The notes beneath the pieces are model-generated. The model was not told the DNA's origin. It saw only the letters and a list, made by a program, of their open reading frames with translations, and ran no database searches. From Leptospira biflexa (GTDB lineage: Bacteria; Spirochaetota; Spirochaetia; Treponematales; Rectinemataceae), in NCBI GenBank assembly GCA_020721875.1, contig DYLX01000004.1:1-58957 (forward strand): a DNA stretch of 58,957 nucleotides, written 5' to 3'. This document shows, piece after piece, positions 1 through 9,191 of this stretch (positions are counted from its first letter, which is position 1; every line of letters begins with the position of its first letter). Made by a program: the position numbers and the translations under genes.

Positions 1-671
1 TTATTGCGATTGTCGTTGCAACGCTTCTCGCCTCGTGCGGGTTGCCGACGGCTGAGTACCTAAGCGCTCCAAATTTCTTTTCCAGCGGCAATTCTTTAGT
101 CCTTGTGCATCAATTTGACAACATTGATCTGTCGTCAGATTATTTTTTAGGTTATTCGATTTACTATCGTGTCTATGAAAGTGCACAAGGCGCCGCAAAC
201 GGTCTTTCAGATTTGATCTCGCTTTCGAACAATTACGTGAATAGTCCCTCAGCATTCATTTCGCTCGCCACATCGGATCCATATAATTTTAATTTTATGG
301 CGAAACTAGATTCGTCAACGCATCTTATATCTTTCGATCAACCTCTCATTGAGGTTACCAACAACTCCGTATCATCATTTAATTTAGACTTGAATACCTT
401 TTTAATAAATCAAGATCTTTCCTATAAAATTGTACGAAATCTCTCCAAGCTTGATGATTATTCCAGCAGATCTGATTTTTCAATCCAGACAAATTACCAA
501 CCTTCGGATCCAGATTATTCCAATGTTGATACTGCAGCTCCTAGCGAAGTGTATATTGTCGCGTTTGCGGTTGCCTCTGGCTATTCAAAGACAACCTTCA
601 ACAGCATCTATTCCTCGCCTGCATTCTATACGACCACTTCAGACGGTATCATTCTGCTCACCTTAAATTAG
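1..671 (+). CDS. Putative lipoprotein, 5' end outside window
   Basis: The reading frame is open from base 3, so the start codon lies before the window. The first visible residues form the end of a hydrophobic signal peptide followed by a lipobox (LLASC, Cys at about base 35-37), so the mature protein should be lipid-anchored after signal peptidase II cleavage. About 210 residues follow, rich in Ser, Asn, Tyr and Asp, with no transmembrane segment after the lipobox. I do not recognise the family. The gene ends with TAG and no convincing terminator follows. The next gene lies on the other strand and converges with it. Confidence 0.6.
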   Translation, partial: IAIVVATLLASCGLPTAEYLSAPNFFSSGNSLVLVHQFDNIDLSSDYFLGYSIYYRVYESAQGAANGLSDLISLSNNYVNSPSAFISLATSDPYNFNFMAKLDSSTHLISFDQPLIEVTNNSVSSFNLDLNTFLINQDLSYKIVRNLSKLDDYSSRSDFSIQTNYQPSDPDYSNVDTAAPSEVYIVAFAVASGYSKTTFNSIYSSPAFYTTTSDGIILLTLN

Positions 672-844
672 AACAATTTGGAATAAGCGATAAATAGGGA
701 AGGGAAAAACATTTAGATTGCAATAAAATCTCATGAATATATGTTCGCATAATGTATATTCTGTCTACCATTAAGCAATGCTATTTCATATAAAGTCGTC
801 AAGCCCATTCATTCTCGTAGAAAGAAAGACTCGGTAGCTAATCC
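672..844. other. Intergenic gap between convergent genes
   Basis: An AT-rich gap of 173 bases between the lipoprotein stop codon and the stop codon of the radical-SAM gene. I see no hairpin with a T-tract on either strand, no tRNA and no credible short gene. Confidence 0.5.
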
Positions 845-3490
845 CTACAGAAGCTCATAGAGTTCTCTTCTGAATGTTCCTTCTGTACCAAAGCAGCTGG
901 ATCGAATTGCACGGATGTCACGGCTCAAGATCTGCAATTCAGAAAATTTTAATTTCAATTCTTTAAAAAAACTTTTGCTTTTTCCCGATGCGCCAACGAA
1001 CGGCTCAATAAGATGTAATGTAAAAGAACTCGGTTCTATTTTTACTTCTGCATATTCATGTGCGACATTGCCAAGGATATCGACGGCAGTTTTGAAGCTA
1101 TACTCCGAGGCGAATTGATACGTCCATGTGGCAGCATCGAACAAAGATCCAATGGTCGCTTTTTGATTTTTATTTGTACTTACTTTAAAATTCTTAAAAT
1201 ACAGCCCACGTGGAAGATGATCGTTGATACATTCTAAAACTATTTTTTTCTTATCAATCAAATATTCTTTAAACTCATCTACTCTTGAAGAATGAGTCGA
1301 ACACCAAAGTATCGCAAGTTCATTCTCGCCACTGACTCCTAGTGGCAACGGCGGACTAAGCTCTAATTTAGGCTGAGGATTATACCCCTGCGTATAAGCA
1401 AGAGGAATTCCGGTAATTTGAAGGGACTTTATTATTGAATTGCTGACATCATGGAGTGGATACATGATGGCATGTTCATTCTTACTCCATAGCGCCACTA
1501 TCTTTATAGATGTTGCCTCTTCAGGTTCAGGTGATATAAAATGACGCAATTTTCGACAAACGGTGGATTTTGAGTCACTTTGCCCCTGTGTCACAGTTTC
1601 TTCAACATCTTTATCATTATTTGCGAGAAGCACCTCAGATGATTGAGAATTATTATGTAGTATACTATTAGATACCACCCTGGAAAACTTTGTGCATACC
1701 CCACATAAATCTGTACAATTTTCACTACATGTTAAACTAAGTATGCTTTGTTGAGACTTAATTTTTTCTTTATTGAGCCATGTTTTCGAAACTCGTAGAG
1801 ATATCGTGTGCCAGGGGAGAACTTCGTTCTCTTCCCTTTTTTCAATACACTTTTTCCAAGCACCCTCCCCTCTTTGAGCATCATATTCCGTCAACACCTC
1901 TTTCCACGCTTCTTTATTCACATATTCATCCCACGCATCGAGCCGGGTGCCTCGCTGATACGCGCGAATGATCAAATCACTTATGGATTCGTCACCTCTC
2001 GATATGATGCCTTCAATGAGCGATAAGAATGGCGAATGATAACTTACTTCGACATTCTTGAGATGACGTAGGCTTTTTTTAATGTAGGTGAGACACTCTA
2101 GTGCCTCTTCTTCGCTTAGCTGTCGCTCCCTCTCAAACGGCGTATGCGGTTTTGGAATGAATGTACCGACATTCACATGCAGTGAAATCCTTGCAATGAG
2201 CGCGATCGTTTCGATGTACTTAACGATCTCTTCTGCTTCTCTCATTCCCTGTTCAGGAATGGGTAGTCCGATCATGAAGTAAAATTTCGCGGATCGAAAA
2301 CCTTTCAGTTTTGCTTCACGTAAAATATTCACGACGCTCTCAAATGGTACACGCTTGTTGATCGCACACTGCCATGAATCCAAAGGAGTTTCGATTGCGA
2401 AAGTAAGTCCTGATTTCCTCACTTCTGCCATCTTCTCAAGAAGTGGCAGCGTAAAGCTTTCTACTTTCAGACTTGGGAGCTGAAAAGATATCTTTTGATC
2501 CGCCCACTCCGCATTAAGTTCATCAAAAAGCTCAGAAATCCCTGGGTAGTCGCCCGAAGACAGGGATGAAAGTGTTATTTCTCTATACCCATATTGCTCA
2601 ATAAGCTTTCTCACCTCGTTTTCTATAATGTGCCGAGGTTTGGCGCGCTGCGGCCGATAGTAGTATCCCGCGTGACAAAACCGGCAACCATTGGGGCATC
2701 CTCTCATAATTTCAACCGATCCGTGGGAGTGCACCGGATTGAGCACAGAAAGTGGAAATTGTATCTCCCTCTCTTGTGTTGGGAAATGAGTAAAAACCGA
2801 ACGGACCACTCTTTTCTTGGGAGCAATTTCATATTTCTTATTTGTATAATGAGATATCCATATCGATTGATGGGCTGAAAGCATGTAAATTTTCTCAGCC
2901 CTCGTCGCCCCCATTTTCTTTAAATTCGCGAGTTGGACGAGGATATCCGCGAAACCTTCTTCAGCTTCCCCTATCCAGACTGCGTCGATGAAGTGTGAGA
3001 AGGGTGCCGGATTGGTAATCGCGGGGCCTCCTGCGATTACGATTGGATCACCATCGCTTCTCTCCTCATTTAATAACGGAACATAGCCGCGCTCAAGGAT
3101 CGTGAGGATATTGGTAGCGAGCAGTTCGTAGCCCACCGAAAAGGCAAGAACATCGGTTCTACAGAGAGGAATACCACTTTCGAGCGTATAGAGCGGAATT
3201 CGCTTTTCAATGAGGGCCTTTTCAAAATCTGGCGCAGGGGCGAATACTCGCTCGCACACCACATCCTTATATTTTTCATTGAGGATTGAATAGATGATTC
3301 TAATGGCATTATTCGACATCCCAATCTCATAAAGATCAGGGAAAGAGAGGGCTACCTTCAAGCGCGGATCATCCACATCGCAGGGGGCCGGTGAGTGTGC
3401 CTCACCGCCGATGTAGCGTGCTGGTTTACGAACTTCGAGAAGAACATCGTACAGATCTCGCATTGGTTCAATGCGCGCATCATAGCTCAT
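845..3490 (-). CDS. Radical SAM protein fused to DUF2344
   Basis: An 881-residue protein with two parts. Residues ~20-580 are a radical-SAM protein with a B12-binding-like N-terminal region. The [4Fe-4S]-binding cluster is CPNGCRFC (Cys265, Cys269, Cys272; a C-x3-C-x2-C motif). Residues ~680-881 match the DUF2344 family (TIGR03936), which in other bacteria is either fused to this radical-SAM type (TIGR03960) or encoded beside it. The reaction is unknown. A linker near residue 620 holds four more cysteines (C-x3-C-x3-C-x2-C). The ATG at 3490 overlaps the rodA stop codon by one base (TAATG) and has GAAGG upstream. The frame extends upstream, but that part lies inside rodA. It is the last gene of the rod operon. 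Confidence 0.85.
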   Translation of the reverse strand: MSYDARIEPMRDLYDVLLEVRKPARYIGGEAHSPAPCDVDDPRLKVALSFPDLYEIGMSNNAIRIIYSILNEKYKDVVCERVFAPAPDFEKALIEKRIPLYTLESGIPLCRTDVLAFSVGYELLATNILTILERGYVPLLNEERSDGDPIVIAGGPAITNPAPFSHFIDAVWIGEAEEGFADILVQLANLKKMGATRAEKIYMLSAHQSIWISHYTNKKYEIAPKKRVVRSVFTHFPTQEREIQFPLSVLNPVHSHGSVEIMRGCPNGCRFCHAGYYYRPQRAKPRHIIENEVRKLIEQYGYREITLSSLSSGDYPGISELFDELNAEWADQKISFQLPSLKVESFTLPLLEKMAEVRKSGLTFAIETPLDSWQCAINKRVPFESVVNILREAKLKGFRSAKFYFMIGLPIPEQGMREAEEIVKYIETIALIARISLHVNVGTFIPKPHTPFERERQLSEEEALECLTYIKKSLRHLKNVEVSYHSPFLSLIEGIISRGDESISDLIIRAYQRGTRLDAWDEYVNKEAWKEVLTEYDAQRGEGAWKKCIEKREENEVLPWHTISLRVSKTWLNKEKIKSQQSILSLTCSENCTDLCGVCTKFSRVVSNSILHNNSQSSEVLLANNDKDVEETVTQGQSDSKSTVCRKLRHFISPEPEEATSIKIVALWSKNEHAIMYPLHDVSNSIIKSLQITGIPLAYTQGYNPQPKLELSPPLPLGVSGENELAILWCSTHSSRVDEFKEYLIDKKKIVLECINDHLPRGLYFKNFKVSTNKNQKATIGSLFDAATWTYQFASEYSFKTAVDILGNVAHEYAEVKIEPSSFTLHLIEPFVGASGKSKSFFKELKLKFSELQILSRDIRAIRSSCFGTEGTFRRELYELL

Positions 3491-4806
3491 TATGAGTACC
3501 TTCGTGCGGAAATACCCATGAGTATCCCGACTGAGATAAGCCCGGACCACAGCGCTGAACCGCCATATGAGATAAAATAGAGGGGAATTCCTGTAACGGG
3601 CATTATTCCCATTGCCATGCCAATATTGATCATAAAATGAAAGGCAAAAATACCGAGGATACCACCGACCACGAGTTGGCTGTACCGATCTCTCGTGGTT
3701 TCAATGAGGACAATGCAGCGAATGAAAATAATCGCGTAGAGGGCAAAAAGGATGATGCAGCCAAAGAAACCGAATTCTTCCGCTATGATAGAAAAGATAA
3801 AATCCGTGCTCTGCTGCGGAATATAGTGGGCATGGCTATGAGTGCCTTGCAGAAATCCCTTTCCCCAAAATCCTCCAGACCCGATTGCCGTGATGCTCTG
3901 AAGAATATTCCAACCTGCGCCCTTAGGATCGAGGTTGGGATCGATAAAGACAAGGAGGCGTTCGATTTGATAGGGCTTGAGGACCTTGTGGGCAGCTGCT
4001 GCCCCTGCTATCGAAAGGCTCAAAATGGAAAGCGTGTATGAAAGCCAATAGTAATATTTCTTCTTGTATTTTAACCAACCAATCCCCGAAATTACGGCGA
4101 TAAGTGCGACAATCACGAATACGACGATTGAAATATTGCTTTGAGTGATGAAAATATAAATCAAATTCTTTGGATTTGGGTGATTCGTTGCATAAAGAGG
4201 AAAACTAAGAAAGAGAAAAATACCAAAAATTGAAATTACTCCAAATAAAATGTAGCGAAAATCAACTTCTGCCAACGTGAGCATCACGAGCGCAGCGGGA
4301 AAAAACACGAGAGCGGATCCGAAGTCCGGCTGTAGAAGAATGAGTGCCAGCGGGATACTGAGCAGCGAGGTAGTGATCAGAAGTTTTTTAAAGCTCGACT
4401 CATACTCGGCCGCTTCTAGATAGCGGGCGATCATGAGCACTGAAGCGACCTTCGCAAACTCAGCGGGTTGAATTCCAAATCCCGCGAAACCTAACCACGA
4501 TCGCGCCCCATTCACTACACGCCCTGCAAGGCGAGTGATGATGAGGAGAAATATCGCGAGGGCGAAGAATATCCACGAAGTATCCTTGAACCTCGAAAAG
4601 TCAAAAACCGCTGCTCCTATCAGCAGGCATATACCAATAATAAACCAAATAATTTGTTTCAGGTACTCATTGGAAATGAGGTGGCCTTCCGCATCGATAC
4701 CTGATGAATAGATCGCGGTAATTCCAAGCGCGCAGAGGACAAATGTCGCACCCAGAAGATAATAATCGATATTTCCAACCAGCCGCTTGATGCTTTGGAA
4801 CTTCAT
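3490..4806 (-). CDS. rodA: Peptidoglycan glycosyltransferase RodA
   Basis: A 438-residue polytopic membrane protein of the SEDS family (RodA/FtsW/SpoVE), which polymerises lipid II during cell elongation in partnership with PBP2. About ten hydrophobic segments are visible. Family motifs near the C-terminus include the GFFG and TGIPLYFISYGGSALW-type stretches typical of RodA. The frame is open upstream to 4935, but the ATG at 4806 has GGGAGAAGG just before it and overlaps the PBP2 stop codon as ATGA. It also gives the expected short cytoplasmic N-terminus before the first membrane segment, so I use it. It is coupled to mrdA upstream and to the radical-SAM gene downstream. Confidence 0.95.
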   Translation of the reverse strand: MKFQSIKRLVGNIDYYLLGATFVLCALGITAIYSSGIDAEGHLISNEYLKQIIWFIIGICLLIGAAVFDFSRFKDTSWIFFALAIFLLIITRLAGRVVNGARSWLGFAGFGIQPAEFAKVASVLMIARYLEAAEYESSFKKLLITTSLLSIPLALILLQPDFGSALVFFPAALVMLTLAEVDFRYILFGVISIFGIFLFLSFPLYATNHPNPKNLIYIFITQSNISIVVFVIVALIAVISGIGWLKYKKKYYYWLSYTLSILSLSIAGAAAAHKVLKPYQIERLLVFIDPNLDPKGAGWNILQSITAIGSGGFWGKGFLQGTHSHAHYIPQQSTDFIFSIIAEEFGFFGCIILFALYAIIFIRCIVLIETTRDRYSQLVVGGILGIFAFHFMINIGMAMGIMPVTGIPLYFISYGGSALWSGLISVGILMGISARRYS

Positions 4807-6662
4807 TCCCTTCTCCCGCTCAGCGTAGAACCCTGTAGTTTGACGCCCACCGTTTTCGCCGCATCGCTCGCGCTCTGCCCCGCAAAGATAGCCTGATAGA
4901 TCACATTCGCGGCGTAGGGCCCCCACCACTCCCAAGGATTCGAAGCCTCAATCATCGTTACGACGACGATTTGATCTTTGGGTGGCGCATCGTAGGGGCC
5001 GAATGAGGCAAACCATGAGTGCCATCGATCTTTGAGTCCAATCTCACCAGTTCCAGTCTTTCCCGCGATCTGTACGACTTTTGTATTCAAAGGCACGGTC
5101 GCAGACCCATGCTCAATGACTCCCCGGAGATAGGTGCGGAGAGTGTTAAAGGTTTTTGCTGATATCGGTGATTTATGTAGAACCTCCGGTTGCACTTGAT
5201 TGATAAGCGCGCCGGTGGTGGGGTCTCGAACTTCTTTGAGGATATGCGGCTTGTAGATTATTCCATTATTTACGATCATTGCCATCATGTCGGCGACCTG
5301 CAACGGAGAGGCTAGTAAGTAGCCTTGCCCAATGGACACATTCATCGTATCGCCGGGAGTCCAGGGCACATTGTACTTCTCTTCTTTCCATGTCGGCGTC
5401 GGCAAGAGGCCTATATTCTCTCCCGGAAGGTCGATACCTGTCGGTTTTCCATAGCCAAAATCCTGGGCATAGCTCACTATGTTCTCGATGCCGATGTAGT
5501 CTCTCCCCACAGTCCAATAATAGATATCACAGGACTGAGCAAGCGCGTTTGGGAGGTTGAGGGGGCCGTGTCCAGGACGTTTTATCCAGCAACTCCAGCT
5601 TCTACCGCCGTAGAATATCTCGCCGGCACAGTAGATGGTCTTCTCAGGCGAGATAAACCCTTCTTCTAATACTGCAGCGGTGAGCACGGTTTTGAATGTC
5701 GATGCGGGAGGATATGAAGATTGATAGGCGCGTTCGAGCATGGGCTTCTCTGGATCGTTGAGCAGATCAAGGTATGCCTGCCCCGCGTTGTCCGACATGA
5801 AAGCTCGCGAGTCGTAGTAAGGATAGGTCGCCATCGCAAGAATCTCGCCCGTCGCAGGTTTTAGGACAATGACTGAGCCTTGACGTTTGCCAAGCGTATC
5901 TTCAGCGATTGTCTGAATATTTTGGTCAATGCTGAGGACCAATCGCTTACCTGGTACTGGAGCCTGCATCTTTGCTTCGTTCCCAGAAATGTCTTTGCCA
6001 TGCACATCTACGGTCTTGGATATCCATCCATCCTTACCCTTGAGTAGATCTTCGTATGAGTATTCGATTCCTGCTTTACCGGTAAAATCCTCGAGAGTAT
6101 AGCCTTTATTGTATAATAGTTTGTACTCATCGCGGGTAATGTTGCCGACATAGCCTATGACATTGGAGAGCGATCTGAGTTCAGGATAATCTCGCAGTGG
6201 TTTCGATGTCCAAGATACTCCGGGGAACTCGTCAATTTTAGAGGCAATTTCCGTGATCGCGGCAAGACTTGCATTTTTTGCGAGCGCGATTCTACCATAT
6301 GAATATGAGCTGGCTTCAGGGAGCTTGCTCTCTATGTCTTTAATAGGAATCGACAAAAGCCGCGACAGGTGTCCGATCACACTCTGACGCCTCGAATCGG
6401 GCAATTCGGAGGGCGTAATGTAGACCGAGTAAGCCTCTTTGTTGCCCGCGAGAAGATACTGTCCGGATCGATCGTAAATTTCGCCTCTCGGCGCGGGAAT
6501 GCGCGTCGATTGAATTGATACACGCGCAGCCTCGCTTACGAATAATTCCTTTCGGAGAACTTGCATTGAGAAAAGGTTGATGGAATACATACTCAGTAAA
6601 ATAATCACCAGCGCCCGTAAAATGCGGATACGCCTTGTGATCTTTTTCTGCAAAATCGCCAT
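4803..6662 (-). CDS. mrdA: Penicillin-binding protein 2 (elongation transpeptidase)
   Basis: A 619-residue class B penicillin-binding protein that cross-links peptidoglycan during lateral wall growth. A single N-terminal membrane anchor lies at residues ~13-33, followed by the dimerisation/pedestal region. The transpeptidase domain carries all three active-site motifs: STFK (Ser321, Lys324), SCD (377-379) and KTG (535-537). Length and motif spacing match PBP2 rather than FtsI, and the neighbours mreD and rodA agree. The ATG at 6662 is preceded by AAGGA. The stop codon overlaps rodA by four bases. Confidence 0.95.
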   Translation of the reverse strand: MAILQKKITRRIRILRALVIILLSMYSINLFSMQVLRKELFVSEAARVSIQSTRIPAPRGEIYDRSGQYLLAGNKEAYSVYITPSELPDSRRQSVIGHLSRLLSIPIKDIESKLPEASSYSYGRIALAKNASLAAITEIASKIDEFPGVSWTSKPLRDYPELRSLSNVIGYVGNITRDEYKLLYNKGYTLEDFTGKAGIEYSYEDLLKGKDGWISKTVDVHGKDISGNEAKMQAPVPGKRLVLSIDQNIQTIAEDTLGKRQGSVIVLKPATGEILAMATYPYYDSRAFMSDNAGQAYLDLLNDPEKPMLERAYQSSYPPASTFKTVLTAAVLEEGFISPEKTIYCAGEIFYGGRSWSCWIKRPGHGPLNLPNALAQSCDIYYWTVGRDYIGIENIVSYAQDFGYGKPTGIDLPGENIGLLPTPTWKEEKYNVPWTPGDTMNVSIGQGYLLASPLQVADMMAMIVNNGIIYKPHILKEVRDPTTGALINQVQPEVLHKSPISAKTFNTLRTYLRGVIEHGSATVPLNTKVVQIAGKTGTGEIGLKDRWHSWFASFGPYDAPPKDQIVVVTMIEASNPWEWWGPYAANVIYQAIFAGQSASDAAKTVGVKLQGSTLSGRRE

Positions 6663-6689
6663 TCTTACTTTCCTTCTCAGCCTGAATGG

Positions 6690-7199
6690 TTAAGGAAGCG
6701 CTTTCCTAGGACTATACTCGAAAAAATTTCGAATAAACGAAAGCAAAAAAAACACGATCACAGTACACAAGCCGTTGCTGATGAGCTCGATGCCAAATTC
6801 CGCGCTGAAAAGCTGATAGGCAAGTATATTCACAGAAAAAATCCCCATGATAATTCTGGAAAGAATCCCCATCAGGATTGTCGCGCCAGCACCCATCAAA
6901 AATGGAATTATAAATAAATCCTTTTCAGTGACATAACCAAGAAGCGTCGCGAGATAGGCGCATGCCACGTAGAGAAATGCAAAATATCCCAGCGGAGCTG
7001 CACTCAAGAGGTCCGCGACGAGGCCTGCAAGAAAGGCCGAAATGATTCCCTGTCCATCTTTGTTGATGAAGGAAGTAAAGAGAATGACACCAAGCGCAAG
7101 GTTGGGAATAATTCCCAGCAGAATCCCATGAGACAGCCATGTTGCCTGCAAAAATAGCATGAGTATGGAAGTAAGGGCTGAAAAGGTTATGCTTCTCAT
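6690..7199 (-). CDS. mreD: Rod shape-determining protein MreD
   Basis: A 169-residue integral membrane protein with about five hydrophobic helices and almost no soluble part, as expected for MreD, the membrane component of the elongasome next to MreC. A GTG at 7202 immediately precedes the ATG at 7199, and both are in frame. AGGA upstream is spaced suitably for either, and both overlap the mreC stop codon (GTGA or TGATG). MreD diverges strongly between phyla, so the call rests on membrane topology, length and the mreC-mreD-mrdA context as much as on sequence. Confidence 0.9.
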   Translation of the reverse strand: MRSITFSALTSILMLFLQATWLSHGILLGIIPNLALGVILFTSFINKDGQGIISAFLAGLVADLLSAAPLGYFAFLYVACAYLATLLGYVTEKDLFIIPFLMGAGATILMGILSRIIMGIFSVNILAYQLFSAEFGIELISNGLCTVIVFFLLSFIRNFFEYSPRKALP

Positions 7200-8098
7200 C
7201 ACTTGATTCCTGTACTCGGAGCCGCTGACGGGGGAGAACTTGGCACTGCCAAGTTCTGTGTCACATCAATCGCGAAGACATACTCCACGCTGCTGAGGTC
7301 GATCGCAGGCCGTACATCGATCACGAGTGAGCTTGAAAATTCGTTGAGTGTATAACGTACCACTCTTCCGATAATCAGTTCTTCTGGATATGTCTGATCC
7401 AAACCACTTGTAACAACAATATCCCCTTGTTGAAGCTTCTCAATCTCGCTCTTTGGTATGTACAACAAGCTCAAGGGAGAGTCGCGGTATCCCTGGCCGT
7501 TGATCATGCCCTCAACCCGAGTTTTCGCGAGTCTTGCGGCGGCAAAAAAGCGCTGATCATAGAGAGGTTGAACCACGCTTGTGGTAGCGTTTACTCCGAT
7601 AACTTTGCCAACAAGGCCCTCTACTCCATTTTGATATGCAACAATGGGCATATATTTCTGTATACCGCTCGTCGCACCTTTATCGATGACGAGCGAAGAG
7701 TAGGTGTTACTTGGATCTCGAGCGATGATATGCGAAGCGATCTTCTTTGAATCGGTTAGACTACTCAATCCAAGAAGCTGCTTTAAACGCTCATTTTCCT
7801 CTTTCAGCGTAGCGTATTCCCGTGCCTGTGTTTCATAGGTCTGCATTTTTTTAAGAAGTGCCTCATAGTCCTTTTGGACACTCCGAAGCTCAGAAACAGC
7901 TCCGATTGTCCTCGAGAAGAACGAGCTCACTGCATAGAAACCCTTCTGCAGTCCCCCAATTATATACCCCTGGAAAAAATTGGGGATATTGAAAATCGCT
8001 CGCGTTGATAAGAACAAAATTACAATGGCGAGGGTTAAAAAAATCGCCGCCTTTTGATGCGCTGCTCGAGCAGGACCATGGAAACGATCATGCTTCAT
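7199..8098 (-). CDS. mreC: Rod shape-determining protein MreC
   Basis: A 299-residue bitopic periplasmic protein. One membrane helix (~22-38) is followed by a coiled coil (~70-110, rich in Glu/Lys/Leu heptads) and the paired beta-barrel domains typical of MreC, which links MreB and PBP2. The ATG at 8098 is not preceded by a Shine-Dalgarno sequence, and an in-frame TTG lies at 8104. Directly upstream is a six-codon frame (ATG at 8115, product MKHDCL) whose TGA overlaps the mreC ATG as ATGA, so initiation may depend on coupled translation. The C-terminal tail is rich in Pro, Ser and Ala. Confidence 0.93.
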   Translation of the reverse strand: MKHDRFHGPARAAHQKAAIFLTLAIVILFLSTRAIFNIPNFFQGYIIGGLQKGFYAVSSFFSRTIGAVSELRSVQKDYEALLKKMQTYETQAREYATLKEENERLKQLLGLSSLTDSKKIASHIIARDPSNTYSSLVIDKGATSGIQKYMPIVAYQNGVEGLVGKVIGVNATTSVVQPLYDQRFFAAARLAKTRVEGMINGQGYRDSPLSLLYIPKSEIEKLQQGDIVVTSGLDQTYPEELIIGRVVRYTLNEFSSSLVIDVRPAIDLSSVEYVFAIDVTQNLAVPSSPPSAAPSTGIK

Positions 8099-8138
8099 AA
8101 ACAATCATGCTTCATATAGGATAGGCCACATCATTACT

Positions 8139-9173
8139 TCAGAGGTTCAGACTCTCGTAGACACTGCCACTTCCAATGTTTTTCTGCATTATCTCAAAAT
8201 ATTTTCCTGCGCCGATCGCAACGCACTCGAGCGGTTTTTCGGCAAGGATAACAGGTACTCCGGTTTCCTTTGCAATGAGTTTCGCCAAACCTTTTAAAAG
8301 TGCTCCGCCTCCGGAGAGCACGATACCTCGCTCGACAATATCGGCGGCGAGTTCCGGGGGCGTCTTGCCAAGTGTTTTTTTGACCTCTTCAACGATAAGC
8401 GCGACCGAATCCATGAGCGCTTCTCGAATTTCCACAGAATCGACTTCGAAGCGGCGCGGCAGCCCCGTAATCGCATCGGTGCCCTTGATCTCCATCTTTT
8501 CGATGGTTCGCTCAGGGCTCGCGTTTCCAATCTCAATCTTCAACCGTTCGGCAGTTTGCTCCCCAATTATCAAATTGTGAATGTTGCGGATATGTTTCAC
8601 GATTGCGTCGTCAAATTCATCTCCACCGACGCGGATCGCACTTGTGACAACCATGCCCTTGAGCGAAATAACGGAGATTTCGGTGGTTCCGCCACCGATA
8701 TCGCAGATCATGTGGCCTGCGGGTTCGGTGATAGGGATACCCGCGCCAATTGCGGCTGCAAGCGATTCCGCAATCACCTTGACCATCCGCGCCCCCGCTT
8801 TGTAGGTCGAATCGATGACCGCATTCTCCTCAACTTTCGTAATGCAGGTAGGAACACCCACTACCACGCGTGGTTTGAAGAAGAGGTTCTTGGGAAAAAC
8901 TTTTTGAATAAAGTATTTGATCATTTTTTCCGTCATGTCCGGATCGGCGATCACACCGTCCCGCAGCGGCCGCTTCGCGATAATGTCAGTCGGTGTACGC
9001 GAAAGCATTCCCTTTGCCTCGGTTCCAACAGCCACGATTCTATTGGTCCCCCGCTCAACCGCTACCACAGAAGGCTCATTCAGTACAATTCCCTTGCCCT
9101 TGACATATATCAGTGTATTGCACGTACCCAGGTCGATTCCAATATCTGGACTGAACATATCTAGAATACCCAC
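8139..9173 (-). CDS. mreB: Actin-like cell shape protein MreB
   Basis: A 344-residue MreB/Mbl-family protein that forms membrane-bound filaments guiding side-wall synthesis. Visible actin-fold motifs are the first phosphate loop near residues 11-25 ([15 protein letters not shown]), the second phosphate loop [11 protein letters not shown] and the adenosine motif [11 protein letters not shown]. The start is GTG at 9173, preceded by AAGGAG at good spacing. A later ATG (codon 6) would remove the conserved N-terminus. It lies 18 bases after the TPR gene and heads the mreBCD-mrdA-rodA series. Confidence 0.97.
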   Translation of the reverse strand: MGILDMFSPDIGIDLGTCNTLIYVKGKGIVLNEPSVVAVERGTNRIVAVGTEAKGMLSRTPTDIIAKRPLRDGVIADPDMTEKMIKYFIQKVFPKNLFFKPRVVVGVPTCITKVEENAVIDSTYKAGARMVKVIAESLAAAIGAGIPITEPAGHMICDIGGGTTEISVISLKGMVVTSAIRVGGDEFDDAIVKHIRNIHNLIIGEQTAERLKIEIGNASPERTIEKMEIKGTDAITGLPRRFEVDSVEIREALMDSVALIVEEVKKTLGKTPPELAADIVERGIVLSGGGALLKGLAKLIAKETGVPVILAEKPLECVAIGAGKYFEIMQKNIGSGSVYESLNL

Positions 9174-9191
9174 GTCCGCTCTCCTTCCCCG

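Noticed and set aside
8556..9164. A 202-codon plus-strand frame opposite mreB
   Set aside because: It is antisense to the most conserved part of mreB, and the product has no coherent hydrophobic or domain pattern.
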